Shown here one piece after another: positions 23,525 to 32,209 of a stretch of 64,000 nucleotides of DNA. The notes under the pieces are model-generated. The model saw only the letters and a program-made list of their open reading frames with translations, was not told the DNA's origin and did no database searches. Position numbers and translations under genes: made by a program. Position 1 is the first letter of the stretch; each line of letters opens with the position of its first letter. The DNA is taken from assembly GCA_038250675.1 (NCBI GenBank), contig JBBSCB010000005.1, positions 1 through 64,000 of the forward strand, written 5' to 3'. This DNA comes from JAICUF01 sp038250675 (GTDB lineage Bacteria; Gemmatimonadota; Gemmatimonadetes; Gemmatimonadales; GWC2-71-9).

Positions 23525-25104
23525 CCGATCCGATCGCCGACGCGTTTCAGGAGCTCCGGCGCGAATACCTCGCCGAGGCGCCCAGCCGACTGGCCGAGCT
23601 GCGGACGGACCTCGCGGCAGAGGCCGCCGGCGAGCCGGATGCGGCCGAGTCGGTCCGCACGCGGCTGCATCGCCTGGTGGGATCGGGCGGCTCCTATGGA
23701 TTCCCGGCCATCAGCGGAATCGCCCGGGAGATGGAAGGACTGCTGGCCACTGAGGATGCCGTGAAGCTGACGGCGGCGCTGGCGCGCCTCGAAGCGGCGT
23801 TCGACACGGCCGCGCTCGAGATGGGCCCGCCGGCGGACGTGCTTCAGCCGAGGGAGTTTGGCTGGCGAGCGCTGGTGGCCGTTCGGAGCACGGCAATGCG
23901 CGTCGAGGTGTCCGACGCGCTTCGCGGCGCCGGCTTTCTGGTGCGGGAGGACACGGAGATCACCGACGCGGCGGCGCTGCCGCCGACCGAGCGACCCGAC
24001 GTCGTCGTGCTGGGCACCGGGCCGAGTGATCCGGACCCGTTCGCGGCGACGGCGGCGTGGACCGCCGACCGCCAGCGCCGGCCGCGCGCCGTCATCCTGG
24101 TGGAGGCGGCACTGCCGGTGGATCGCCTCCGCGCCGCGGCGGCCGGCGCGGATCATGTGGTCCCGGGCGAACGCATCGCCACCGATATCCCGTCATACGT
24201 GGAATCGCTGGCGCGACTGGGCGCGCCGCCGCTGGTGGTGCTGGTGGCGGACGGGGCCACGGGCGCAGGCTCGGCCCGCGCGCGGCTGGAAGAAAACGGC
24301 ATGGACGTGGAATACTGCGCCGACGCCGACGCGGCCCAGGCGGTGCTGGGCCGGCGGGTGCCGGACGTCATCGTGCTCGGCGCCGATCTTTCCGGGGCCG
24401 GTGCGCTGGCGGTGGCACGCTACGCCCGGCAGGAACCGCGCACCCGGCTGGTGCCGGTGATCATGCTCGCCGCCGATGTCAGCGGGCATGCGCGGGGCGA
24501 CGCACTCCGCGCCGGCGTGGACGATCTCCTGCCGCTGGCTGACCTGGCGGACGATCTGGTCCCGACGGTCCTTGCCCGTGGTGACCGGGGCCGGCGGATC
24601 GCCGAGCTGGTCTGCCGCGACCCCCTCACGGGACTGCTCAACGCGATGACGATCCGGCTGGAACTGGATCACGCGGCGGCGTATGCCCGCCGCTACCACG
24701 ACCGCTTTGCGCTGCTGGTGCTGGACGTCGATCACTTCCGGCGTATCAACGAGCGGCATGGTCACCGCATCGGCGACCGCGTGCTCATGCACGTGGCGTC
24801 GGTGCTGCGCGCGAGCATCCGCACCAGCGACCTGCTGGGCCGCCATGGCGGTGAGTCGTTTGCCGTGATCCTTCGGGGGGCGGCACGGGACGGCGCAGTG
24901 GTCACGGCCGAGAAGATGCGCGACGGACTGCGCGCCCAGCCCTTTGCCGCGCGGGACGGTGGCGTGATTCCACTCCATGCAAGCGTCGGGGTGGCGGCGT
25001 ACGGCCCCGACGGCACCAGCGGCGGCGACCTGGCCCAGGCGGCCGACCGGGCGCTCCATCGCGCCAAGCAGTCGGGCCGCAACCGGGTGGAAGCCGGCGG
25101 GTAG
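23521..25104 (+). CDS. Hpt / receiver-like / degenerate GGDEF signalling protein
   Basis: The protein has 527 residues from a GTG that overlaps the trmB stop. Residues 1-95 form a histidine phosphotransfer domain with the phospho-acceptor in RTRLHRLVGSGGSYGFPAIS. Then come two receiver-like segments (about 120-235 and 240-350; PDVVVLGTGPSDPDP, PDVIVLGADLSGAGALAVAR). Both keep the DVxxL strand but have weak acidic pockets. The C-terminal GGDEF domain (CRDPLTGLLNAMTIRL, LLVLDVDHFRRINERHGHRI) has GRHGGESFAVIL in place of RYGGDEF. The serine replaces the metal-binding glutamate, so cyclic-di-GMP synthesis is doubtful and the domain may only bind GTP or partner proteins. Confidence 0.8.
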   Translation: MTDPIADAFQELRREYLAEAPSRLAELRTDLAAEAAGEPDAAESVRTRLHRLVGSGGSYGFPAISGIAREMEGLLATEDAVKLTAALARLEAAFDTAALEMGPPADVLQPREFGWRALVAVRSTAMRVEVSDALRGAGFLVREDTEITDAAALPPTERPDVVVLGTGPSDPDPFAATAAWTADRQRRPRAVILVEAALPVDRLRAAAAGADHVVPGERIATDIPSYVESLARLGAPPLVVLVADGATGAGSARARLEENGMDVEYCADADAAQAVLGRRVPDVIVLGADLSGAGALAVARYARQEPRTRLVPVIMLAADVSGHARGDALRAGVDDLLPLADLADDLVPTVLARGDRGRRIAELVCRDPLTGLLNAMTIRLELDHAAAYARRYHDRFALLVLDVDHFRRINERHGHRIGDRVLMHVASVLRASIRTSDLLGRHGGESFAVILRGAARDGAVVTAEKMRDGLRAQPFAARDGGVIPLHASVGVAAYGPDGTSGGDLAQAADRALHRAKQSGRNRVEAGG

Positions 25105-25107
25105 CCC

Positions 25108-25125
25108 CTAGTGGATACCCACTAG
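25108..25125. terminator. Hairpin between two convergent genes
   Basis: A perfect 7-bp dyad CTAGTGG-ATAC-CCACTAG overlaps the lon stop codon and lies 3 bases behind the GGDEF gene stop. It is placed to end transcription from both sides. There is no T-run. Confidence 0.5.
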
Positions 25126-27680
25126 TGGTGGTACTCGGCGACGATCTTGCCGATTTCCGCGCCGGGACCGTCACCAAAGGACAGCCGCCCTTCGCGGAAC
25201 GATCCCCGCAGCGTGAGCGCCAGCACCTCGCCCAGTTCCTGTACCAGGAAGACCTCCAGCTTCTCCCGGACCTCGGCCGGCAAATCGACCAGATCCGGCT
25301 CGTTGTCCTTGGGCAGGATGATGCTCGTGATCCCCGCCCGCACCGCGCCGAGTACCTTCTCCTTCACGCCACCGATCGGAAGGACCCGCCCCCGCAGGGT
25401 GATCTCGCCCGTCATCGCGATGTCGTGACGCGCGGGCCGGCCAGACAGCGCCGACACGACCGCCGTGGCCATCGTCACCCCGGCTGAGGGTCCATCCTTG
25501 GGAATGGCCCCGGCCGGCACGTGGATGTGCAGGTCGCGATCGAACATCTCGTCGGTAATCTGCAGCCCGGTGGCGTGCGACCGCGCATAGGTCCAGGCGG
25601 CGCGGGCAGACTCCTTCATGACGTCGCCCAGCTGGCCGGTGAGCACCAGCTCGCCCTTGCCGCGCATGGTGGACGCCTCGACGAACATGATGTCGCCGCC
25701 GGTGGGCGTGTAGTACATGCCGGTGGCCACACCGACTTCGTCGGCGCGCGCCATCTTTTCCGGATGGACCTTGGGACGGCCGAGCAGATCGTCCACCATG
25801 TCATGGTCCACCGTCAGCCGCTCCACGTCGCGGGTGGCGATCTTGCGGGCAACCTTGCGGGCCAGCCGCCCGATCTCGCGCTCGAGCTGACGCACGCCGG
25901 ATTCGCGGGTGTAGCCGGTGATCATCTCCGACAGCGCGTCCTCGCTGATTTCGAGCTGCTCAGGGCTCATGCCGTTCTCCGCGAACTGGCGCGGGATCAG
26001 GTATTGCCGCGCGATCTGCCGCTTCTCGCGCTCGGTGTAGCCGGCAAAGTCCACCACTTCCATCCGGTCGAGCAGCGGGCCGGGGATGTTCTGGATGAAA
26101 TTGGCCGTGGCGATGAACAGCACTTCGCTCAGGTCGAACGGCACGCCGAGGTAGTGGTCCACGAAGCTGTCGTTCTGGGCCGGGTCGAGCACCTCGAGCA
26201 GCGCGCTCGCCGGATCGCCCTGGAACGACACGCCCAGCTTGTCCACCTCATCGAGCAGGAAGACGGGGTTCCTGGCGCCGGCCTGCTTCATCCCCTGGAG
26301 GATGCGGCCGGGCATGGCGCCCACGTAGGTGCGCCGGTGGCCGCGGATATCGGCCTCGTCCCGGGCGCCGCCCAGCGAGATGCGGACATACTTCCGCCCC
26401 ATCGCCCGCGCGATGGACTTGGCGATGGACGTCTTGCCCACGCCCGGCGGCCCGACGAACAGGAGAATCGGCCCCTTGGCGCCCTTGTCGTCGTCGTTGC
26501 CCGGCGCCGGTCGGTTGGGCTCGGGGACGGTGGCGGTCGCCACCGGCGTGTCGGTGGATTCGCCGGCGTCCGGGTCCACGATCCGTTCGGGCGTGGCGGC
26601 GGCGACCGGCGCCTCCGACGCGGCCTCTTCCGCGCGTTCGCGCGCACCGAGCTCGGCCCGGAGCTGACGCACGGCGAGGAACTCGAGCACGCGGTCCTTC
26701 ACGTCACCCAGCGCGTAGTGGTCCTCATCCAGAATGGTGGCCGCCTGGGCCAGCTCGAGGTGCTCCGCAGTGCGGATGTTCCAGGGCAGTTCCGCCACGT
26801 TTTCGAGATAGGTGCGGATCACCTGGGACTCCATCGACTCGCGCCCGATCCGGCTGAGCCGGCCCAGCTCGCGGTCCACTTCCTTGCGGACGTCGTCGGG
26901 CAGGTCGAGCGCCTCGAGCTTGGCGCGGAGCTCGTCTCCGTCGTCGCCCGACTCGTCCTCGCCCAGCTCGCGCCGGATCGTCTTGAGCTGCTCGCGCAGG
27001 AACATCTCCCGCTGCCGCTCGCCCAGCTCCTCCTGCACCTGCGACTTGATGTCCTCCTGGGCATCGAGCACGCCGATCTGCCGCTGCACGTGCACCAGCA
27101 CGCGCCGCAGCCGCTCCTCGACCGACAGCGTCTCAAGCAACGCCTGGCGCTGGCCCGGCGTGATGTCGATGTAGCCGGCAACGAGGTCGGCGAAGCGCCC
27201 CGGCTCGTTCACACCGGCCAGCACCTGGTTGACCACTTCCTCCGGCAGACCGGACTTCTGCCCCAGCTCGGCCGCGCGTGCGCGCGCCTCGCGGTGCAGC
27301 GCCACGAACGCCGCGTCCTCGCTGCTGAGGGGCGACATCTCTTCGGCTTCCCGGACCACCGCCTGGAGGTAGCCGTCCTGCTCGGCATAGTGAATCGCGA
27401 TGCCGCGGTGCTCACCGTGCAGCAGGAGCTGCATCCCGGCGAGGCCGCGCTGCAACTGGCCGATGCGGGCGACCGTGCCGATGGTGTAGAGCGCCTCGGC
27501 GGTGACGGTGTCGACGTTCTCCCGCTGCGAGACGGCAAAGACCAGCTTGTCGGGCGTGGCGAGCGCGGCCTCGATGGCCCGCAGCGTCGCGGGGCGGCCG
27601 GCACCGATTGGTGCGGTGACGCCGGGAAAGAGCACGACCTCGCGCAGCGGGAGGACGGGCAATGTCATGCGTTCGGACAT
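25122..27680 (-). CDS. lon: ATP-dependent protease Lon with an insert before the AAA+ module
   Basis: The protein has 852 residues. The N-terminal domain starts TLPVLPLREVVLFPGVTAPI. A coiled linker follows (ELGERQREMFLREQLKTIRR). Then come Walker A FVGPPGVGKTSIAKS (about residue 410), Walker B VFLLDEVDKLG, and the protease domain with the catalytic serine in KDGPSAGVTMA (about 731) and lysine in GGVKEKVLGA (about 771). It degrades damaged and regulatory proteins in the cytoplasm. A stretch of about 50 residues rich in Ala, Pro, Thr and Asp (345-395) interrupts the usual join between the linker and the AAA+ core. A strong ribosome site AAGGAG precedes the ATG. Confidence 0.96.
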   Translation of the reverse strand: MSERMTLPVLPLREVVLFPGVTAPIGAGRPATLRAIEAALATPDKLVFAVSQRENVDTVTAEALYTIGTVARIGQLQRGLAGMQLLLHGEHRGIAIHYAEQDGYLQAVVREAEEMSPLSSEDAAFVALHREARARAAELGQKSGLPEEVVNQVLAGVNEPGRFADLVAGYIDITPGQRQALLETLSVEERLRRVLVHVQRQIGVLDAQEDIKSQVQEELGERQREMFLREQLKTIRRELGEDESGDDGDELRAKLEALDLPDDVRKEVDRELGRLSRIGRESMESQVIRTYLENVAELPWNIRTAEHLELAQAATILDEDHYALGDVKDRVLEFLAVRQLRAELGARERAEEAASEAPVAAATPERIVDPDAGESTDTPVATATVPEPNRPAPGNDDDKGAKGPILLFVGPPGVGKTSIAKSIARAMGRKYVRISLGGARDEADIRGHRRTYVGAMPGRILQGMKQAGARNPVFLLDEVDKLGVSFQGDPASALLEVLDPAQNDSFVDHYLGVPFDLSEVLFIATANFIQNIPGPLLDRMEVVDFAGYTEREKRQIARQYLIPRQFAENGMSPEQLEISEDALSEMITGYTRESGVRQLEREIGRLARKVARKIATRDVERLTVDHDMVDDLLGRPKVHPEKMARADEVGVATGMYYTPTGGDIMFVEASTMRGKGELVLTGQLGDVMKESARAAWTYARSHATGLQITDEMFDRDLHIHVPAGAIPKDGPSAGVTMATAVVSALSGRPARHDIAMTGEITLRGRVLPIGGVKEKVLGAVRAGITSIILPKDNEPDLVDLPAEVREKLEVFLVQELGEVLALTLRGSFREGRLSFGDGPGAEIGKIVAEYHH

Positions 27681-28017
27681 TCAATTACTCCTTATCCCCG
27701 AATGGGGGCGTGATGGCAGTGCGACAGCGAATCGGCCCTCTCTTTGCACCCGCCATGCCACTCGGCACGGCGCCGGGACCGCCCCTGACGGCGATCCCGC
27801 CGCGTGATCACCTGTGTCGGACGGCGCGATCCGCTTAAGTTGTCCGATCACCGGCCGATGCCCTGCCAATATGGCCTGTTCGCGGGCAAAGCTGAATCCA
27901 CTCGGCAGCGTTGCCGTATGGCTCAGCGGCCCGGACGTGTTGCCCGATCCCGCCGGCGAGCGCAAATTGATGCGATCGTCACACCTGCATTCCTCCACCG
28001 CCACCAGGCAGCGATCG
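27681..28017. other. Divergent intergenic region, lon / Ser-Thr kinase
   Basis: 337 bases without a supported gene. It holds the lon ribosome site (AAGGAG, minus strand, 27688-27693), a small CCCC-GAAT-GGGG hairpin at 27696-27707, and the inverted pair TCGGAC (27817-27822) / GTCCGA (27842-27847). An open frame runs into the kinase gene from 27814, but its residues (Cys, Ser and Pro rich) look like non-coding DNA. No clear heat-shock (CIRCE) element is present. Confidence 0.5.
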
Positions 28018-29940
28018 ATGAGCGATCCGACCGATAAAGCGTTGCCGGTGCGCCTCGCGGAGGCGCTGGGCGACGCCTACACGATCGAGGGTGAGATCGG
28101 GCGGGGCGGCATGGGCGTCGTGTATCGGGCGCGGGATGAGCGGCTGCAGCGGCGCGTGGCCATCAAGGTCCTGCCGCCGGAGCTGGCGTTTCAGCGGGAC
28201 ATCCGGCAGCGCTTCACGCGGGAGGCGCAGACCGCCGCGCGCCTCTCCCATCCCCACATCGTCCCAATCCACACAGTCGGTGAGGGGAACGGGCTGGTGT
28301 ACTTCGTGATGGGCTACGTGGACGGCGAGAGCGTGGGCGGCCGGATCAAGCGGCGCGGCCAGCTCCCGGCCGAGGAGGCCCGGCGCATCATGAAGGAAAC
28401 GGCCGACGCGCTGAGCGCCGCCCACAACCTCTCGATCATCCATCGCGACATCAAGCCGGACAACATCCTCCTCGAGGGCACCCGCGGCCGGGTGATGGTC
28501 ACCGACTTCGGCATCGCCAAGGCGCTCTCGGCCAGCTCGGGCGCGACGCTCACCGGCGTAGGCGTGGCGATCGGCACGCCGTCGTTCATGAGCCCGGAGC
28601 AGGCGGCGGGCGAGCCGGAGATCGACGGGCGCTCCGACGTCTACAGTCTGGGTATCGTGGCGTACCAGATGCTGACCGGCGAGCTGCCATTCACGGCGCC
28701 GACGGTGGCGGGCATTCTGATGAAGCAGATCACCGAGCCCGCGCCCGATCTCCGCCTCACCCGGCCGGACGTGCCCGAGGACCTGGCGCTCGCGGTCTCG
28801 CGCTGCCTCGAGAAGGACCCGGAAAATCGCTGGCCCACCGCGGACGCGCTGCGCCGCGCGTTGGAGAACCGCTCGGTGCCGGGCTATCAGCCCACCGGCC
28901 TCGGGTGGAAGGCCAGCCGGCCTCCAGTCGCGGGTGGGCGCGCGTCGCCGGGCGCGCCCCGCGTGCCGCTCCGGGACCGCACCCGGCCGCCCGATCCCCG
29001 TTCGCCCATCGGGGGGCGCCCGCTGCCGGCGCGCCGGGGCAGCATGGACGCCCGCCTGGATCGGCTGGACCGGGCCAGCCGGCGCTACGATGCGCGCCGC
29101 GGCCGCAACGACAACACCCCGCTGACCGATACCGGCGAGCCCAAGATCGTGCAGCGGGTACGCGCGCAGTTTGCGCGGTGGGCGGCGGTGAGCGGCGGCC
29201 TGATGATGATCAACGTCGCGACCGGCATCAACCATCCGTGGTTTCTGTTCCCGGCCGCGGCCATGGGCATTGGCGTGCTCACCAACTACTCCAAGCTCTG
29301 GCAGTCGGGCTACAGCTGGCGCGATGTGCTGAGCCGGCCGCCGGCGGCGGACGCGATCGGGACGACGAAGGTCAAGGGCGGGAAGCTGCCGCGGCTGCTG
29401 CCGCCGCCCAAGGCCGACGAGTTCGGCGCGCAGTACCCCAACGTCATTCAGATCCACGCCGACCGGCAGGCGATCCTCAAGGCGTTCGACCGGCTCGATC
29501 CGGTGGAGCGCAAGCAGATGCCGACGGAGATCCAGGAGACGGTGGACGGGCTGTACAACAAGGCGCTGGAGCTGGCGCGCACGCTGCACTCGCTGGACAG
29601 CGAGACGGGTGGCGACGCGCTGGTGCGGCTGGACGAGCGGATCGAGGCGCTGAGCCGGGAGCCGGACGACGCCGAGCGGGCCCGGCGCGTCAACCTGCTG
29701 GAGCGGCAGCGGCAGACCTACGCCGAACTGTTGACCCGGCGGGGCCAGGTGGCGACGCGACTTGACGAGTGCGTGCTGGCGATGCAGAACATGCGGCTGG
29801 ACCTGATGAAGCTGCGGTCGGCCAGTCTGGCGAGCGTGCTGGGCGAGCTCACGATGGCCACGCAGCAGGCCAAGGCGCTCTCGCGCGATGTCGACAACGC
29901 GATCAGCGCGGCCGCGGAAGTGCGGGAAGCGCTCCGATAA
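28018..29940 (+). CDS. Ser/Thr protein kinase with 2TM and coiled-coil tail
   Basis: The protein has 640 residues from the ATG at 28018. The Hanks-type kinase domain spans about 20-285: glycine loop IGRGGMGVVYRARD, lysine in VAIKVLPP, catalytic loop IIHRDIKPDNILLEG (about 141), TDFGIAKAL and IGTPSFMSPEQAAG. A Pro/Arg-rich linker follows (285-375). A two-helix 2TM segment comes next (VSGGLMMINVATGINHPWFL, FPAAAMGIGVLTNY), and the C-terminal third is a long coiled coil (ERIEALSREPDDAERARRVN). Unlike PASTA kinases, it has no outside sensor; the coiled coil faces the cytoplasm if both helices cross the membrane. Targets are unknown. Confidence 0.9.
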   Translation: MSDPTDKALPVRLAEALGDAYTIEGEIGRGGMGVVYRARDERLQRRVAIKVLPPELAFQRDIRQRFTREAQTAARLSHPHIVPIHTVGEGNGLVYFVMGYVDGESVGGRIKRRGQLPAEEARRIMKETADALSAAHNLSIIHRDIKPDNILLEGTRGRVMVTDFGIAKALSASSGATLTGVGVAIGTPSFMSPEQAAGEPEIDGRSDVYSLGIVAYQMLTGELPFTAPTVAGILMKQITEPAPDLRLTRPDVPEDLALAVSRCLEKDPENRWPTADALRRALENRSVPGYQPTGLGWKASRPPVAGGRASPGAPRVPLRDRTRPPDPRSPIGGRPLPARRGSMDARLDRLDRASRRYDARRGRNDNTPLTDTGEPKIVQRVRAQFARWAAVSGGLMMINVATGINHPWFLFPAAAMGIGVLTNYSKLWQSGYSWRDVLSRPPAADAIGTTKVKGGKLPRLLPPPKADEFGAQYPNVIQIHADRQAILKAFDRLDPVERKQMPTEIQETVDGLYNKALELARTLHSLDSETGGDALVRLDERIEALSREPDDAERARRVNLLERQRQTYAELLTRRGQVATRLDECVLAMQNMRLDLMKLRSASLASVLGELTMATQQAKALSRDVDNAISAAAEVREALR

Positions 29941-29952
29941 ACCGCCGGCGAT

Positions 29953-32085
29953 CTAGAAGGCCGCCAGCTCCTCCATCGCCCGCCTGATGCTGTCCACCTG
30001 CGGGAGGATGGCCTCCTCCAGCTCCGGTGCGTAGGCCACGAACGTATCGGTAGCAGCGATCCGCCGCACCGGCGCATCCAGATACGCAAACGTCTCGTCG
30101 GCGATCCGAGCCGCGATCTCGGCGCCGTATCCCCAGCTCAGCGAATCCTCGTACGCCACCAGCACCCGGCTCGTCTTCCGGACCGACGCGTGGATCGTCT
30201 CCCAGTCCACCGGACTCAGCGAGCGCAGGTCGATCACCTCGACGCTCACGCCCTGCCGCTCCTCCAGCTCCTTGGCCGCCACCAGCGTCCGCTGCACCAC
30301 CGCCCCGTAGGTCACCACCGTCATGTCGCTGCCCTCGCGGACCACCTTGGCCTTGCCGAGGGGAATCATGAAGTTGGGCCCCGGATTGGGCGCCTTGTTG
30401 TAGGTCTGGCGGTACAGGTGCTTGTGCTCCAGGAACAGGACCGGGTCCTCGCAGCGGATGGCGGTGCGGAGGAGGCCGCTGGCATCGAGCGCGGTGGAAG
30501 GGCACACGACGCGGAGACCGGGCACGCCGGTGAACACCGCGGCGCCGGTCTGCGAGTGGTAGACCGACCCGCCCTTGAGGTACCCGCCATACGTGGTGCG
30601 AATGACCACGGGCGAGCTGAACGCGTTGTTGGAGCGCCACCGCATGAGCGCGAGCTCGTTGCGGATCTGCATGTACGCCGGCCAGATGTAGTCGAAGAAC
30701 TGGATCTCCACCACCGGCTTGAGCCCGCGCGTGGCCATGCCGATGGCGCGACCGATGATGTTGGCCTCGGCCAGTGGCGAGTTGTAGACCCGGTTGGAGC
30801 CGAACGTCTTCTGCAGCCCCCAGGTCACCTTGAAGACGCCGCCCTTCCCCTTCACCGCCTCGAGGTTTTCCTCCCGGCTGCAGTCGGCCACGTCCTCGCC
30901 GAACATTACGATCCGCTGGTCCCGCGTCATCTCGTCCCGCAGGCAGGCGTTGAGCAGGTCCACCATCGTGGTGGGCTCCCCGGTGAAGTGGGGATCGTCC
31001 TCGGTATCGAACTGCTCGCCGGTGGGGTCCACGTCGGGCGAATAGACGTACTGATAGATGGTGTCGGTGGCTGGCTGCGGCGCCGCGAGCGCCACGTCGG
31101 TGGCCACGGCGATCTCCTCTTCCACAGCCGCCTTGACCGCCTCGAGCTCGGCGGTCGTGGCGATCCCCTGCTCCAGCAGATAGGCCGGGAAGCGGGTCAA
31201 GGGGTCGCGGGCGGCATCGGCATCGCGCTCAGCGGCGGTGCGGTAGAACACCTCGTCATCCGAGAGTGAATGACTGTATGGACGGATCACGTGGGCATGG
31301 ACCAGCGCGGGACCCTTCCTCTGGCGGCAGTACTCGACCGCGCGGGTCAGCGTGTCGTACGACTCGAGCACGTCGCAGCCGTCGCACTCCTGAATGAAGA
31401 GTCCGGGAAAGCCGGTCAGCAGCTTCGAGATGGACCCGCCGGCGGTGTTGACCTCGACCGGCACCGAGATGGCGTAACCGTTGTCCTCCACGACGAACAC
31501 GACCGGCAGCTTCAAGTTGGTGGCGGTGTTGAGCGCCTCCCAGAATTCGCCCTCGCTGGTGGTGCCGTCGCCGGTGGAGCAGAAGACCACCTCGTCGCCC
31601 TTGATCAGCGTGTCCCGGTCGGGGAGCTGCTCGTTGCGCGAGACCCGCAGCCAGGTCTCCGCGCAGCCCACCGCCTGGAGAAACTGGGTGCCGGTGGGGC
31701 TCGAGGCGCTCACGATGTTGAGCTCCTTGTGCCCCCAGTGCGACGGCATCTGACGTCCGCCGGAATTGGGGTCGTCGGCCGCGGCAACGGCACTGAGCAA
31801 CTGCTCGGTGGCGGTCATGCCCAGGCCGAGACAGAGCGCGCGGTCGCGATAGTAGGTATAGAACCAGTCGTAGCTGGCGCGGAAGGCGCGGGAGGCCGCC
31901 ACCAGGACCGCTTCGTGGCCGGCACCGGAGATCTGGAAGAAGATCTTGTTCTGCCGCTTGAGCTGAATCTCCTTGTCGTCGACGCGGCGCGACAGGAACA
32001 TCAGTCGGTACAGCTCGATCAGCTCGCCCTTGTCGAGCTTGCTGGAGGCGGGCGCCTTGGCGCGGCTGGGGGTGCGTGTGGCCAT
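29953..32085 (-). CDS. Fused 2-oxoacid dehydrogenase E1 (alpha-beta)
   Basis: The protein has 710 residues. The first half (20-340) is an E1 alpha subunit with the thiamine-diphosphate/Mg site in STGDGTTSEGEFWEALNTAT and EDNGYAIS, and the phosphorylation-type loop IRPYSHSLSDDEVFYR. The second half (375-705) is the E1 beta subunit (VMFGEDVADCSREENLEAVK, TFGSNRVYNSPLAEANIIGR, RVLVAYEDSLSWGYGAEI). Fusion of the two is known in Bacteroidota and related groups, usually annotated as branched-chain 2-oxoisovalerate or pyruvate dehydrogenase. The substrate cannot be read from the sequence. No E2 or E3 gene lies next to it. Confidence 0.92.
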   Translation of the reverse strand: MATRTPSRAKAPASSKLDKGELIELYRLMFLSRRVDDKEIQLKRQNKIFFQISGAGHEAVLVAASRAFRASYDWFYTYYRDRALCLGLGMTATEQLLSAVAAADDPNSGGRQMPSHWGHKELNIVSASSPTGTQFLQAVGCAETWLRVSRNEQLPDRDTLIKGDEVVFCSTGDGTTSEGEFWEALNTATNLKLPVVFVVEDNGYAISVPVEVNTAGGSISKLLTGFPGLFIQECDGCDVLESYDTLTRAVEYCRQRKGPALVHAHVIRPYSHSLSDDEVFYRTAAERDADAARDPLTRFPAYLLEQGIATTAELEAVKAAVEEEIAVATDVALAAPQPATDTIYQYVYSPDVDPTGEQFDTEDDPHFTGEPTTMVDLLNACLRDEMTRDQRIVMFGEDVADCSREENLEAVKGKGGVFKVTWGLQKTFGSNRVYNSPLAEANIIGRAIGMATRGLKPVVEIQFFDYIWPAYMQIRNELALMRWRSNNAFSSPVVIRTTYGGYLKGGSVYHSQTGAAVFTGVPGLRVVCPSTALDASGLLRTAIRCEDPVLFLEHKHLYRQTYNKAPNPGPNFMIPLGKAKVVREGSDMTVVTYGAVVQRTLVAAKELEERQGVSVEVIDLRSLSPVDWETIHASVRKTSRVLVAYEDSLSWGYGAEIAARIADETFAYLDAPVRRIAATDTFVAYAPELEEAILPQVDSIRRAMEELAAF

Positions 32086-32209
32086 GGTCTCGGGAGCTGA
32101 AGGAACGAATGGCGACTGCGCTGACTCCGGAAGATACCCCGGCGGGACGAGGGTCGGGAGGAGAGTGTCCGGCGCCCCACCGCGGGGCCCCGGACCGCCG
32201 ATCGCAGGC

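Noticed and set aside
27681..28004. Minus-strand 107-codon frame in the lon/kinase gap
   Set aside because: It lies in the divergent promoter region, has non-coding composition and no ribosome site.
27814..28017. Possible 68-residue N-terminal extension of the Ser/Thr kinase
   Set aside because: The frame is open, but the residues are Cys/Ser/Pro-rich, unlike a kinase N-terminus, and the ATG at 28018 gives the normal family start.
32170..32190. GCCCC/GGGGC hairpin near the S41 protease stop as a terminator
   Set aside because: The stem is only 5 bp in very GC-rich DNA with no T-run; this is expected by chance.
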